This document shows, in pieces, positions 8,592-16,963 of a stretch of DNA of 64,000 nucleotides (position 1 is its first letter; the number at the start of each line of letters is the position of its first letter). Position numbers and translations under genes: made by a program. The notes below the pieces were generated by a model, which worked only from the letters and a program-made list of their open reading frames with translations, was not told where the DNA came from and ran no database searches. Origin of the DNA: Lysinibacillus fusiformis (GTDB lineage Bacteria; Bacillota; Bacilli; Bacillales_A; Planococcaceae); the NCBI RefSeq assembly GCF_016925635.1, contig NZ_CP070490.1, positions 4,904,001-4,968,000 on the forward strand. The letters are read 5' to 3'.

Positions 8592-9761
8592 ATGAGCAAG
8601 AAGCAAAATATAACCTTAGCTATTTTATTATCTAATCTTTTCATTGCCTTTTTAGGGATTGGTTTAGTCATCCCTGTTTTACCAACCATCATGAATGAGC
8701 TACATATTTCTGGCTCTGTTGTTGGTTATATGGTGGCAGCCTTTGCCATTACACAACTAATCGCATCACCAATTGCAGGTAAGCTTGTTGATACTATTGG
8801 CCGCAAAGTTATGATTGTTGCAGGTCTTTTTATTTTTGGACTTTCTGAGTTTTTATTTGGATTCGGTCGTTCTGTTGAAATCCTCTTTGTCTCCCGTATG
8901 CTAGGTGGCGTAAGTGCAGCTTTCATTATGCCCGCCGTAACCGCTTATATAGCAGATATTACGACATTAGCACAGCGCCCTAAAGCACTTGGCTATATGA
9001 GTGCAGCCATTAGCACAGGTTTTATTATCGGTCCTGGGATCGGTGGATTTTTAGCTGAAATTGGTACACGTGTCCCATTTTATGCAGCGGGGGTACTTGG
9101 TCTGTTCGCAGCTATCCTGTCATTCATGTTTTTAAAAGAGCCGTCACGTGCTACAGACAATGAAGAAGCAGCACCATCCATGTTAGGGAGTGTCAAGCGA
9201 GTGTTTAGCCCGCTCTACTTCATTCCATTCATCCTTATTTTCGTGTTGTCATTTGGCCTCGCTGCATTTGAATCGTTGTTTAGCTTATTCGTTGATCACA
9301 AATTTGCGTTTACACCATCTGATATTGCTATTATTATTACAGGAAGTGGTATTGTCGGTGCCCTAGCTCAATTAATACTATTTGATTGGCTGACAAAGAA
9401 AATGGGCGAGATTAATGTTATTCGTTATTCGTTAATCCTTTCAGCAGTATTAACATTCGCCATGACGATCGTGAGTCATTATTTTGCCATTTTATTTGTT
9501 ACATTCTTTATTTTCGTAGGCTTCGATTTAATTCGCCCTGCTGTTACTTCATATTTATCAAAAATCGCTGGAAATGAACAAGGATTTGTTGGTGGGATGA
9601 ACTCTATGTTTACAAGTCTTGGTAATATTTTCGGTCCTATTCTAGGTGGTATATTGTTCGATATCAACCTGAACTATCCATACTACTTTGCCACAATCGT
9701 CTTGGTGCTTGGCGTCATTCTTGCGTTATTCTGGAGAAAGCCAAAGCATATAGAATTATAA
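8592..9761 (+). CDS. bmr: Bmr/NorA-type multidrug efflux transporter (MFS)
   Basis: 389 aa with 12 predicted membrane helices; drug:H+ antiporter of the major facilitator superfamily (DHA1). The N-terminal half is nearly colinear with B. subtilis Bmr (FLGIGLVIPVLPTIMNEL, the VGYMVAAFAITQLIASPIAG stretch, SRMLGGVSAAFIMPAVTA). Motif C, GFIIGPGIGGFLAE in helix 5, marks an antiporter. Typical substrates are quinolones, ethidium and other lipophilic cations. It follows an AGAAGGAG ribosome-binding site and the BmrR-type promoter. Confidence 0.93.
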   Translation: MSKKQNITLAILLSNLFIAFLGIGLVIPVLPTIMNELHISGSVVGYMVAAFAITQLIASPIAGKLVDTIGRKVMIVAGLFIFGLSEFLFGFGRSVEILFVSRMLGGVSAAFIMPAVTAYIADITTLAQRPKALGYMSAAISTGFIIGPGIGGFLAEIGTRVPFYAAGVLGLFAAILSFMFLKEPSRATDNEEAAPSMLGSVKRVFSPLYFIPFILIFVLSFGLAAFESLFSLFVDHKFAFTPSDIAIIITGSGIVGALAQLILFDWLTKKMGEINVIRYSLILSAVLTFAMTIVSHYFAILFVTFFIFVGFDLIRPAVTSYLSKIAGNEQGFVGGMNSMFTSLGNIFGPILGGILFDINLNYPYYFATIVLVLGVILALFWRKPKHIEL

Positions 9762-9804
9762 AAATAGCGATACACATCCACATGAACCCTAGAGAAATCC
9801 ATAT

Positions 9805-9855
9805 AAAAAGGACTGCCCTTGATGAACGAATCATCGTCGGGCAATCCTTTTCTTT
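9805..9855. terminator. Bidirectional terminator between bmr and yqhY
   Basis: A hairpin with arms AAAAGGACTGCCC / GGGCAATCCTTTT separates the convergent bmr (+) and yqhY (-) genes. It has A and T runs on both sides, so it can serve both. Confidence 0.8.
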
Positions 9856-10266
9856 TTATTCATGTACTACTGCTTCTTCTTTTTCAAAGTGAATACCTGT
9901 AATATGCACATTCACTTCTGCTGTTTCTAGTGCTGTCATATTAAAAATAGCCTGACGGATTTGCGTTTGAACTTCTTTTGCTACCTTAGGAATGGCATAT
10001 CCATATTTCACAGAGCAAAATACATCAATGGCAATTTCACCAGTTTCCGTTACACCTGATTTAATGCCTTTATTGTGTACCTTTTTACCGAAACGTTCCA
10101 CGACACCCGTCGCAATATTTCCACGAGTTGCAGCAATGCCTTCAACCTCATTTACAGCAATCCCAGCCACAACTTCGATCACCTCTGCCGCTACCTCAAT
10201 TTTTCCAAGCTCTTCTTTCCCAGAAGGTGTTGGTTGTACGAAAGATTGTCCTACTTTCTCTGCCAT
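9856..10266 (-). CDS. yqhY: Asp23/Gls24 family protein YqhY
   Basis: 136 aa from the ATG at 10266, which follows AAAGGATG; the frame stays open to 10302 but lacks a ribosome-binding site there. The core (GKIEVAAEVIEVVAGIAVNE, then GIKSGVTETGEIAIDVFCSV) is the Asp23/DUF322 fold. In B. subtilis YqhY is linked to control of acetyl-CoA carboxylase and lies directly after accB-accC. That order is kept here, except for an AT-rich insertion of about 1.8 kb. Its molecular activity is not established by the sequence. Confidence 0.88.
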   Translation of the reverse strand: MAEKVGQSFVQPTPSGKEELGKIEVAAEVIEVVAGIAVNEVEGIAATRGNIATGVVERFGKKVHNKGIKSGVTETGEIAIDVFCSVKYGYAIPKVAKEVQTQIRQAIFNMTALETAEVNVHITGIHFEKEEAVVHE

Positions 10267-10377
10267 ACAAATATCATCCTTTCCCTTACACATCACAAAC
10301 AAGTGCTGTACTTACATTTATTATACTATAAAAAGGAAGGTTTGGCTGTCGAAAGCCGTTTTAATTTAAAATGGGCT

Positions 10378-10545
10378 TTATTGATCTTCTACATCTATTA
10401 AATAAATTCTTTTATCAAATCCACCACGAATTTCTCTCTTGTGCTCACGCGTCGCTTCTAGCTCCTCAAAACTTACTCCTAACATACTGATAGCCGTATG
10501 AATGAGTTCCATATATCTAATACTACATCACTTTCCTCTACAAGA
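10378..10545 (-). pseudogene. MazG-like / phosphoribosyl-ATP pyrophosphohydrolase-like C-terminal remnant
   Basis: The stretch ends in SMLGVSFEELEATREHKREI and RGGFDKRIYLI, the hallmark C terminus of small MazG-superfamily house-cleaning pyrophosphatases (kkReeRGGFdkRI). Only the last ~45 codons are intact from an ATG at 10512. Upstream, a DVLDIMELIHTA-like match is broken by small indels near 10515-10530, and the N-terminal catalytic helices are missing. It is therefore a truncated remnant. Confidence 0.6.
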
Positions 10546-10725
10546 AAGAGCAGAAATTTAAATTAAAATAAACCAATTTCATAAAGAAAGTCTAAAGACT
10601 ATTAGAAGTGACCTTAAAATTTAACAATGAGTTTTATAAATTATGAAAAAAGTTTGATAGATTATTTATTTCTTTGATAAAAATATTTCTATAATAAACT
10701 TTTCTCAATATAATTTAAATAAATT

Positions 10726-11265
10726 TCAAGAATTGATAAGATAAACTAAATTAGCATGTTTAGTTAAAAAATCATTAATTTTTTCTTCAGTAAACAGCTT
10801 ATCATTTTTATTTAAATATTTTTTATTAGATAATGATTTAAAAAATTCAAGTTCTTGAATTACTTTAACATTCTCTAGTTTTATAATATTATTATATATG
10901 CTTCCTTCATCAACTTTCATTTCTTTTCTATAATAGTCAGGAAGTTTTTGTATCGCTTCCTCAAAAAGTTTTGGTGATTTATTTCTAAAAATTATATTTT
11001 TTATATGTTCGGCTTTATAAAATTCTGTCGGAAAATAGGAGTTCTCATTTCCTTCAGGATTAACTATAATATATAATTCGGGTTCTTCTGTAATAATCTT
11101 ATTTTGAATATCTAAATTAATATTATTAAATAAATTTGTTCCAAAATAAACGTCCTTTGCTGTATAGTCTGTTTCCTTAGAATAGTTCCCTTTAATGTGT
11201 GAATAAAAATTATCACTTTGTTTAAGTTTAATTAAAACTGTAAATCCATCAAAGATATTTCCCAT
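10726..11265 (-). CDS. Hypothetical protein, AT-rich
   Basis: 179 aa with a good ribosome-binding site (AAGGAG 7 bp before the ATG), so it is probably expressed. I do not recognise a family. The sequence is soluble, Asn/Lys/Ile-rich, without signal peptide or membrane helices. Segments such as NNINLDIQNKIITEEPELYI and YRKEMKVDEGSIYNNIIKLE suggest mixed alpha/beta. Its base composition is far more AT-rich than yqhY and accC on either side, and it sits among gene remnants, which suggests horizontal acquisition. A defence or immunity role is possible but unsupported. Confidence 0.55.
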   Translation of the reverse strand: MGNIFDGFTVLIKLKQSDNFYSHIKGNYSKETDYTAKDVYFGTNLFNNINLDIQNKIITEEPELYIIVNPEGNENSYFPTEFYKAEHIKNIIFRNKSPKLFEEAIQKLPDYYRKEMKVDEGSIYNNIIKLENVKVIQELEFFKSLSNKKYLNKNDKLFTEEKINDFLTKHANLVYLINS

Positions 11266-11375
11266 TTTGATTCTCCTTTTTATATAGGTATCCTTCAGTT
11301 TTCAACCTATTTCATCACAGTCTTTTTATAAATATAGAAATGATACTTCATCATTAAATTAGAATCCTCTTTAGT

Positions 11376-11594
11376 TTAGATTTTTAAAAATTCTTCTAAT
11401 GATGATTTACTTCTACTCAGATAAGAACAGGTAGTACCTACATCCCCTTGACAATTATTACTCCTAAATATGGTTTGCCAAAATAAAAATGGGATTCTTC
11501 CTTGTGCCATAATTACATTTATTCTATCACGTATTTCGTAATTAATGTCTGCTTCTGTTAATTGGACTAACGAATACCATGAATTTTTGCACAT
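11376..11594 (-). CDS. Hypothetical small ORF, possibly a gene remnant
   Basis: 72 codons, MCKNSWYSLVQLTEADINYE and onward to EEFLKI. No clear ribosome-binding site precedes it, and no family is recognised. It contains four Cys. It lies in the same AT-rich patch as two broken genes, so it may be the tail of a longer decayed gene. Confidence 0.25.
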   Translation of the reverse strand: MCKNSWYSLVQLTEADINYEIRDRINVIMAQGRIPFLFWQTIFRSNNCQGDVGTTCSYLSRSKSSLEEFLKI

Positions 11595-11655
11595 TCTATT
11601 GCTACACTTTGAAAATTTTATGTAGATATAAAATTCCTTTTTGTGCTTCTAAAGA

Positions 11656-11900
11656 CTAAATTTTCAATATGTAATATTTGCATTTTTTATTCATTTTAGA
11701 TATTTCATTTAATAGTCTACGAATATCTCCTAAATTCTTTTCTCTAACTTCTAATAAACTATCTACAACATCAGAAGCAACCTTCCTCTTTGAATCTGTT
11801 CGTTTTTTGAAATACAATTCATAAAAAAACCTTTTAAATCATGCTTGCACCAATATAAATTGCATATCGCTTCTTTTAAACATTAAACAACTATAAGTCG
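11656..11900 (-). pseudogene. Decayed gene remnant of unknown family
   Basis: A 60-codon stretch without a usable start (FYELYFKKRTDSKRKVASDV followed by DSLLEVREKNLGDIRRLL) reads like protein. It can be extended upstream through YWCKHDLKG only by changing frame at a T run near 11825. This suggests a frameshifted, truncated coding sequence. No function can be given. Confidence 0.3.
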
Positions 11901-12042
11901 ATATATTCATTTGTTTTCATTCTTCCACAGTCAAGATACTTAATTAAACAATAGATAGGAAATAACAGTTTTCAATACCGTATTCTGTATAAATTATATA
12001 TCAAATAAATTATTTCTTTCCTTTGTCCTTTTAAAGTTTATA

Positions 12043-12077
12043 AAAAACCTCCTAACTACTAACAGTTAGAAGGTTTA
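12043..12077 (-). terminator. Rho-independent terminator after accC
   Basis: The hairpin arms AAACCTcCTAAC / GTTAGaAGGTTT sit 14 bp past the accC stop, with a T-rich tail on the minus strand. It closes the accB-accC operon. Confidence 0.85.
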
Positions 12078-12090
12078 AAATTGCGAACGC

Positions 12091-13458
12091 TTACTTCACT
12101 TTTTCTGCTACACCCAAAACATCATTCTCTTCAAGGAACTTCGTATTGAATTGTGCTGATTTAAACACGTCATTGTTCATCAATGCTTGGTGGAATGGAA
12201 TTGTTGTATTGATTCCAGGACCAGATACTTCGAATTCACTTAGGGCGCGGTTCATTTTTGCAATCGCTTCTTCACGTGTATCCGCATGAACAATTAGTTT
12301 CGCTACCATTGAATCGTAATATGGTGGGATTGTATAGCCCGCATAGACAGCAGAATCAATACGTACACCGTAGCCACCTGGCGTTATATACGTATCAACA
12401 GTTCCTGCTGATGGCATGAAGTTTTTGTAGGCATTTTCTGCGTTAATACGGCATTCAATAGCCCATCCATTTAATTTTATATCATCTTGAGTGAACGGAA
12501 GCTTCTCACCAGATGCAATTTTTAATTGTTGTTGTACAAGATCTACACCAGAAATCATTTCTGTTACTGGATGCTCAACCTGAATACGAGTATTCATTTC
12601 CATGAAGTAGAACTTGTCCTCTCGATAATCATAGATAAACTCGATTGTACCAGCGCCTTCATAGTCACATGCTTGTGCCGCTTTGACTGCAGCCGCACCC
12701 ATTTCAGCACGACGCTCAGAAGATAAAGCTGGAGATGGAGCTTCCTCTACTAACTTCTGCATACGACGTTGAACCGTACAGTCACGTTCGCCTAAATGCA
12801 CCACGTTACCGTAGCCATCTGCTAAAACCTGGATTTCACAGTGACGGAAGTACTCGATGAATTTCTCTAAATATACGCCTGGGTTACCGAATGCTGCAGC
12901 AGCCTCTTTTTGCGTAATTTCAATACCTTTTACAAGATCTTCTTCTGTACGTGCTACACGGATCCCTTTACCGCCACCACCAGCAGTTGCTTTGATGATG
13001 ACAGGGTAACCAATTTTAGCAGCCCATTCTTTACCTGTTTCAATATCTGGTACAATACCAGTACCTGGAACAAGGGGAACACCTGCCGCTTCCATCGTAG
13101 TACGTGCAACGTCCTTGATGCCCATAATTTTAATAGAATCAGATGATGGACCGATAAATTTAATGCCAGCGTTTTCACAAGCTTCAGCAAAATCAGCGTT
13201 TTCCGATACGAAACCATATCCTGGGTGGATACCATCTGCACCTGTTTTTTCAGCTACACTAAGTAGCGCTGGGAAGCTAAGATAAGAATCTTTTGATAGC
13301 TTTGGTCCGATACAATAAGCTTCATCTGCTAATTTCACATGTAATGCGTCCGCATCTGCTTCAGAGTAGACAGCAACCGATTGAATGCCTAACTCTTTAC
13401 AAGCACGAATGATACGCACAGCGATTTCGCCGCGGTTTGCAATTAAAACTTTTTTCAT
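12091..13458 (-). CDS. accC: Acetyl-CoA carboxylase, biotin carboxylase subunit
   Basis: 455 aa, normal length. It carboxylates the biotin of AccB using ATP and bicarbonate, the first half-reaction of malonyl-CoA formation. The ATP-grasp fold is clear: N-terminal KKVLIANRGEIAVRIIRACK, glycine-rich loop ATAGGGGKGIRVA, active-site MEMNTRIQVEHPVTE, and FIEYFRHCEIQVLADG. It starts 14 bp after accB; the two form an operon. Confidence 0.97.
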   Translation of the reverse strand: MKKVLIANRGEIAVRIIRACKELGIQSVAVYSEADADALHVKLADEAYCIGPKLSKDSYLSFPALLSVAEKTGADGIHPGYGFVSENADFAEACENAGIKFIGPSSDSIKIMGIKDVARTTMEAAGVPLVPGTGIVPDIETGKEWAAKIGYPVIIKATAGGGGKGIRVARTEEDLVKGIEITQKEAAAAFGNPGVYLEKFIEYFRHCEIQVLADGYGNVVHLGERDCTVQRRMQKLVEEAPSPALSSERRAEMGAAAVKAAQACDYEGAGTIEFIYDYREDKFYFMEMNTRIQVEHPVTEMISGVDLVQQQLKIASGEKLPFTQDDIKLNGWAIECRINAENAYKNFMPSAGTVDTYITPGGYGVRIDSAVYAGYTIPPYYDSMVAKLIVHADTREEAIAKMNRALSEFEVSGPGINTTIPFHQALMNNDVFKSAQFNTKFLEENDVLGVAEKVK

Positions 13459-13472
13459 TTGTTTTGCACTCC

Positions 13473-13976
13473 TTACTCAGCTTTTACAAGGAATAGTGGT
13501 TGGCCGTACTCTACTAAGTCGCCATCTTTAACTAGAATTTCAACGATTTCCCCTTGCACTTCTGCTTCGATTTCGTTGAATAATTTCATTGCTTCTACGA
13601 TACATACGATTGTTTCATTTCCTACTTTGTCACCTGGTTTTACGTAAGCTGGTGAATCTGGGTTTGGTGCTTGATAGAAAGTACCGACCATCGGAGATAC
13701 AATTTTATGTAACGAAGGGTCGTTAATTGCTGGTGTAGCTGCAGCTGGAGCTTCTTCCACTTTAGCTGGTGCAGGTGTTACTGCTGGAGCTTCTGCTGGT
13801 GCAGATTGTTGTACAACAGGGGCTACTACTTCTTTTTTAGGTGCTACAGTTTCTGTAACAACAACATTATTCTTTTTAAGTTTTACTTTTGCGCCATCTA
13901 CTTCATACACAAACTCGTCAATTGAAGATGAATCCACTAATTTAATGATTTCACGAATTTCTTGAATTTTGAACAT
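13473..13976 (-). CDS. accB: Acetyl-CoA carboxylase biotin carboxyl carrier protein
   Basis: 167 aa. The N-terminal domain ([19 protein letters not shown]) is followed by a Pro/Ala/Val-rich mobile linker (about residues 45-90) and the C-terminal biotinyl domain, whose biotinylated lysine is in [17 protein letters not shown]. It carries carboxybiotin between AccC and the AccAD transferase. It is first in the accBC operon, preceded by a terminator that isolates it from spoIIIA. Confidence 0.96.
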   Translation of the reverse strand: MFKIQEIREIIKLVDSSSIDEFVYEVDGAKVKLKKNNVVVTETVAPKKEVVAPVVQQSAPAEAPAVTPAPAKVEEAPAAATPAINDPSLHKIVSPMVGTFYQAPNPDSPAYVKPGDKVGNETIVCIVEAMKLFNEIEAEVQGEIVEILVKDGDLVEYGQPLFLVKAE

Positions 13977-14080
13977 TTCTAACTCTCCTTATGAATTAAA
14001 ATCTACTACAATAACTATTCTATATTTTTTCGTATCAATTTGAAATAGTTAAATGAAAATTAAGTAAATATGAACAAAAT

Positions 14081-14114
14081 AAAAGGCTTTCCTTTACTAA
14101 GCGAAAGCCTTTTC
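14081..14114 (-). terminator. Terminator between spoIIIAH and accB
   Basis: The arms AAAAGGCTTTC / GAAAGCCTTTT form a strong hairpin with A/T runs, about 65 bp past the spoIIIAH stop. It ends the spoIIIA transcription unit. Confidence 0.8.
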
Positions 14115-14176
14115 ATTACGCTGATATATAACACCCTTTTGTAAATTGACTAAATATTTATTTTTTTCTCTATTTT

Positions 14177-14731
14177 TTAATAATTATTTGCACTGAACTT
14201 TACTTGCACATCATTTGCGCCTTCCATCTCTGTTTTTACCAGATAGATAATTTCGTTTGCTTGTGCTTTTGACAACTCCTCTGCCATCACTGTAACTGAA
14301 ACTTTTTCTCCCTCAGCGCGAACAAACGCATCCGAATAACCTAATGATTTAACGAGCATTTCAAGCATAGCTTCCGCTGATTCACGTTTAATCAGCCCAT
14401 CCATTTCATTAAATGCCTCATTTTTTTCTTCAGCAGAAGCTTCCTCAGAAGCAATTTTCTGTGTTAACTGTTCACGAAGTTGGCTTCTCTCATCACTAAC
14501 CTGCATACGCATTTCTTCGAATAAGTGACTTGGTGAAGATACTTCTTGTGTGATATCATTTGTTGCTTCCTGATCTGTAACACCTGTGACAGCTGTTTGT
14601 TGCAGTGTATCATCTGTAAAAATAGTAAGACCATTAAATTGTTTTGCTGGATCAACCAAATAATACACTGAAATGACTGCTACTAAACTTAATAATGTCA
14701 TAAACCAAACTGTTCTTCTACGTACGCGCAT
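14177..14731 (-). CDS. spoIIIAH: Stage III sporulation protein AH
   Basis: 184 aa (B. subtilis 218). A single N-terminal membrane helix (WFMTLLSLVAVISVYYLV, residues 9-26) is followed by a Glu/Ala-rich coiled region (about 75-110) and a C-terminal YscJ/FliF-like ring-building domain. In B. subtilis SpoIIIAH, in the mother-cell membrane, binds forespore SpoIIQ to form the feeding-tube channel. The ATG follows the spoIIIAG stop without a gap. Confidence 0.88.
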   Translation of the reverse strand: MRVRRRTVWFMTLLSLVAVISVYYLVDPAKQFNGLTIFTDDTLQQTAVTGVTDQEATNDITQEVSSPSHLFEEMRMQVSDERSQLREQLTQKIASEEASAEEKNEAFNEMDGLIKRESAEAMLEMLVKSLGYSDAFVRAEGEKVSVTVMAEELSKAQANEIIYLVKTEMEGANDVQVKFSANNY

Positions 14732-15151
14732 TTACTTTTCCTCCTTATTTTCCATTGGAACGATAATAATTCGATGAATCGGTAATTGCATCACTTGACT
14801 GACGACAGCACGAATTTCATTTTTTACAAAGATATCGGAAGCACCTTCTGAAACAACGAGCATTCCTGTTACGTTTTTCGCGCCTTGCTCAGTCCCTCGA
14901 AAATATTGGCTGAATAGTTTATTGGCATCCTGATCATCTGTCATCTCTCCATAATAAAAGTAGACTTTAACCTCCCCAACACCTTGCATTGCCTTCAGTG
15001 TTTGCTCAAGTTTTTCTTCATTCGTGAGCGGTGAACCTTTGTCGCTTGTTGAATTCGTTTGATACATAGGTAAAATGATGAATATTCCCACGGAGGCAGC
15101 TATCAAAATTAAAAGCATCAATGACGTTGTTTTTTTTCGTGTCTTTTCCAC
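14732..15151 (-). CDS. spoIIIAG: Stage III sporulation protein AG, short form
   Basis: 139 aa against 229 in B. subtilis. It has one N-terminal membrane helix (LMLLILIAASVGIFIILPMY) and a ring-building domain with the conserved MQGVGEVKVYFYYG start and the GMLVVSEGASD and PIHRIIIVPM end. The long insertion between these parts, which forms the beta-triangle of the B. subtilis SpoIIIAG ring, is mostly absent, replaced by about 30 residues. Position and termini make the identity reliable. Confidence 0.8.
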   Translation of the reverse strand: MEKTRKKTTSLMLLILIAASVGIFIILPMYQTNSTSDKGSPLTNEEKLEQTLKAMQGVGEVKVYFYYGEMTDDQDANKLFSQYFRGTEQGAKNVTGMLVVSEGASDIFVKNEIRAVVSQVMQLPIHRIIIVPMENKEEK

Positions 15152-15213
15152 TTCACTTGTACATTGCCTCCTTTCATCTTCTCTTTTTCAAGTGTATGTA
15201 CGCTTGTTTCTTC

Positions 15214-15357
15214 CTATGAATTGATAAATGGAATCTTTAATAGCAATTGCAAAAATACTAACGTGATGACCAACTTTGTCAGTGAAATTATTTCCTTATC
15301 ATCCGTTAGAAACACAAAAATCTGACAGACAAAGAGCAATGCCAATAAAAGAATCAA
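15214..15357 (-). CDS. spoIIIAF: SpoIIIAF-like protein reduced to its membrane part
   Basis: 47 aa from a TTG at 15357, with a GGGGGGAG ribosome-binding site 5 bp upstream and a start one base after the spoIIIAE stop. It holds two hydrophobic segments (LILLLALLFVCQIFVFLTDD and LTKLVITLVFLQLLLKIPF). The second resembles the second helix of B. subtilis SpoIIIAF, which is 206 aa and has a soluble domain that is wholly missing here. Identity is inferred from position between AE and AG. No soluble-domain sequence follows in any frame before spoIIIAG. Confidence 0.55.
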   Translation of the reverse strand: MILLLALLFVCQIFVFLTDDKEIISLTKLVITLVFLQLLLKIPFINS

Positions 15358-15358
15358 T

Positions 15359-16270
15359 CTATCTCCCCCCTGCCATGACTTGTACGAACACAATGAGGAA
15401 AAAACAAGAAAACATAAATGAAAAAGCAATTAAAAATGATACAGCACATAAAGTAAATAGCGATTTGCTAACTTGATCTAGTAGTCTACAAATATCATCA
15501 AAGGCAATCGGTTCTAAAATGGCGGCAAGCATTTTCAATGAATAGGCACTGACTACAAGCTGCACTGTTGGGATAAATGACACCGTAATGACGGCGATAA
15601 AGGCACTAATACTTGTAAGGGAAGATGTAAATTGTGTCATATGCTGAAACATCGAAAAACTATCCACAATAAAAGAACCAACAACTGGAATATTTTCTTC
15701 AATTAATTTTTTGACGGGCTCCGCTACAGCCGCATTGACACTAAATGCTGCTACGCCACTTGCAGTCATCAGCAGAATATAGCAAATGACAGACGCAGAC
15801 ACGATACTCATAATCGTAAAACGAATCAAATCAGCTATCCGCGTAAAGGATATTTCCTTGACGATAACACTGCACACATCAAAGACAATGGCCAATAGCA
15901 CGCCTGGAATAAGCCACTTACTACTGATAATGGTGAGGACTTGTACAAAAAACAGTAAAAAAGGTTGCCAGGAAGCAATCGCGGTAATACTACTGGATAG
16001 GAGAAAGCTTGATGTAAGAATTGGATAAAATGCCGTAAATAGATGGGCTAGTCCTTGTGCAATTTCATCAATTAATGTAAAAGATTTGACAACAACAGGA
16101 CCGATTGTTGCTAAAACGATAAGAAAAAAAAGTATCCTTGTCCCTTTTTCAAATTCTGGTATTACCATGTTCACAATCAAAATAATGATGACGTAACTGC
16201 AAAGCATGAGCGTCATCTTGAGCAAGAGAAAGAATGGGTCGATTAAAAACGATAATATTTGCTCCTGCAA
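15359..16270 (-). CDS. spoIIIAE: Stage III sporulation protein AE
   Basis: 303 aa against 399 in B. subtilis. It is a polytopic membrane protein of the forespore engulfment channel. Conserved parts include the FTRIADLIRF-type loop, ENIPVVGSFIVDSFSMFQ and YSLKMLAAILEPIAFDDIC. The N-terminal region of about 100 residues, including the cleavable signal peptide of the B. subtilis protein, is absent; the chain begins directly with a membrane helix. The start lies 12 bp after spoIIIAD. Confidence 0.85.
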   Translation of the reverse strand: MQEQILSFLIDPFFLLLKMTLMLCSYVIIILIVNMVIPEFEKGTRILFFLIVLATIGPVVVKSFTLIDEIAQGLAHLFTAFYPILTSSFLLSSSITAIASWQPFLLFFVQVLTIISSKWLIPGVLLAIVFDVCSVIVKEISFTRIADLIRFTIMSIVSASVICYILLMTASGVAAFSVNAAVAEPVKKLIEENIPVVGSFIVDSFSMFQHMTQFTSSLTSISAFIAVITVSFIPTVQLVVSAYSLKMLAAILEPIAFDDICRLLDQVSKSLFTLCAVSFLIAFSFMFSCFFLIVFVQVMAGGR

Positions 16271-16282
16271 TGGCTTCGCTCC

Positions 16283-16660
16283 TTAGTTTAGCCTTTTTAA
16301 AATGGCCGACACCTCCTGTAGAACAGCCAAAAATTCTTTGAACCAATACAGCAAAATCACAATTTTTACAGCAGCAAAAACGATGTTCCCGAGCACTTTA
16401 TAATTCTGTTCTGCCAGAAGCAATGCCACCCATTGCCCGACATAGAACATACTTGCACTGATTAAAATAGCCTTCGCATAAGGTAAAAACGCAAGTGTTT
16501 CTAACAGTTGTTTGGCGAAAGGCAATAAAAGTGTCGAGAACAACATGCCAAAAAGCAAAAAAGAAAACATCACACTGATTAGCGCATGGAGTGGCTGTAT
16601 AACTTCTTTTATCAGCAATAATAAAAGCAGCATGACAACAGCGACGATCACAATTTCCAT
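16283..16660 (-). CDS. spoIIIAD: Stage III sporulation protein AD
   Basis: 125 aa (B. subtilis 133), strongly hydrophobic with four predicted helices, for example VIVAVVMLLLLLLIKEVI and ILISASMFYVGQWVALLLAE. It belongs to the SpoIIIAC/AD family of small membrane subunits of the SpoIIIA-SpoIIQ channel complex. It starts 5 bp after spoIIIAC. Confidence 0.85.
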   Translation of the reverse strand: MEIVIVAVVMLLLLLLIKEVIQPLHALISVMFSFLLFGMLFSTLLLPFAKQLLETLAFLPYAKAILISASMFYVGQWVALLLAEQNYKVLGNIVFAAVKIVILLYWFKEFLAVLQEVSAILKRLN

Positions 16661-16665
16661 TTACG

Positions 16666-16875
16666 TTACCCCGAAGAGGTAAGCCATTGGAAGAATGTTA
16701 AAATCTCATTAAAAAATAGACGTAAAAATCGAAGTAATTCTGCTGTCATATATAAGTAGGCAATGAAAAAGAGGAAAAATGAAAATTCCTTCTTCCCTGT
16801 TTGGTCAAAGAAAACATGAAGAAGCGCAACGACTAGTCCCACTCCAGCAACTCTTAATACGTCTTGTAATTCCAT
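16666..16875 (-). CDS. spoIIIAC: Stage III sporulation protein AC; first gene of the operon here
   Basis: 69 aa, matching the 68-aa B. subtilis protein: VLRVAGVGLVVALLHVFFDQ then TGKKEFSFFL. Two membrane helices. A strong AGGGGGCGTAGGA ribosome-binding site precedes the ATG. In B. subtilis spoIIIAA (ATPase) and spoIIIAB precede it; here only 88 bp separate it from a nitronate monooxygenase gene. CATATATT near 16900-16910 could be a SigE -10 element, but no convincing -35 was found. Confidence 0.88.
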   Translation of the reverse strand: MELQDVLRVAGVGLVVALLHVFFDQTGKKEFSFFLFFIAYLYMTAELLRFLRLFFNEILTFFQWLTSSG

Positions 16876-16920
16876 TCCTACGCCCCCTCGTGTACAGCAA
16901 TATATGTCGCTCTACAAAAA

Positions 16921-16955
16921 AAAAGACCTCTATACGGATGTATAGAGATCTTCAA
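16921..16955 (-). terminator. Terminator after the nitronate monooxygenase gene
   Basis: The hairpin arms GACCTCTATAC / GTATAGAGATC surround a 4-base loop next to an A/T run, between the nmo stop and spoIIIAC. It separates nmo from the spoIIIA operon. Confidence 0.75.
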
Positions 16956-16963
16956 TAAAAAAT

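Noticed and set aside
9992..10401. Plus-strand ORFs opposite yqhY
   Set aside because: Antisense shadows of the Asp23-family gene, with no family resemblance or ribosome-binding site.
12526..13241. Small ORFs overlapping accC on both strands
   Set aside because: Other-frame shadows of a highly conserved gene.
16876..16963. SigE promoter for spoIIIA
   Set aside because: CATATATT resembles a SigE -10 element, but no -35 at proper spacing was found; mentioned only as a possibility.
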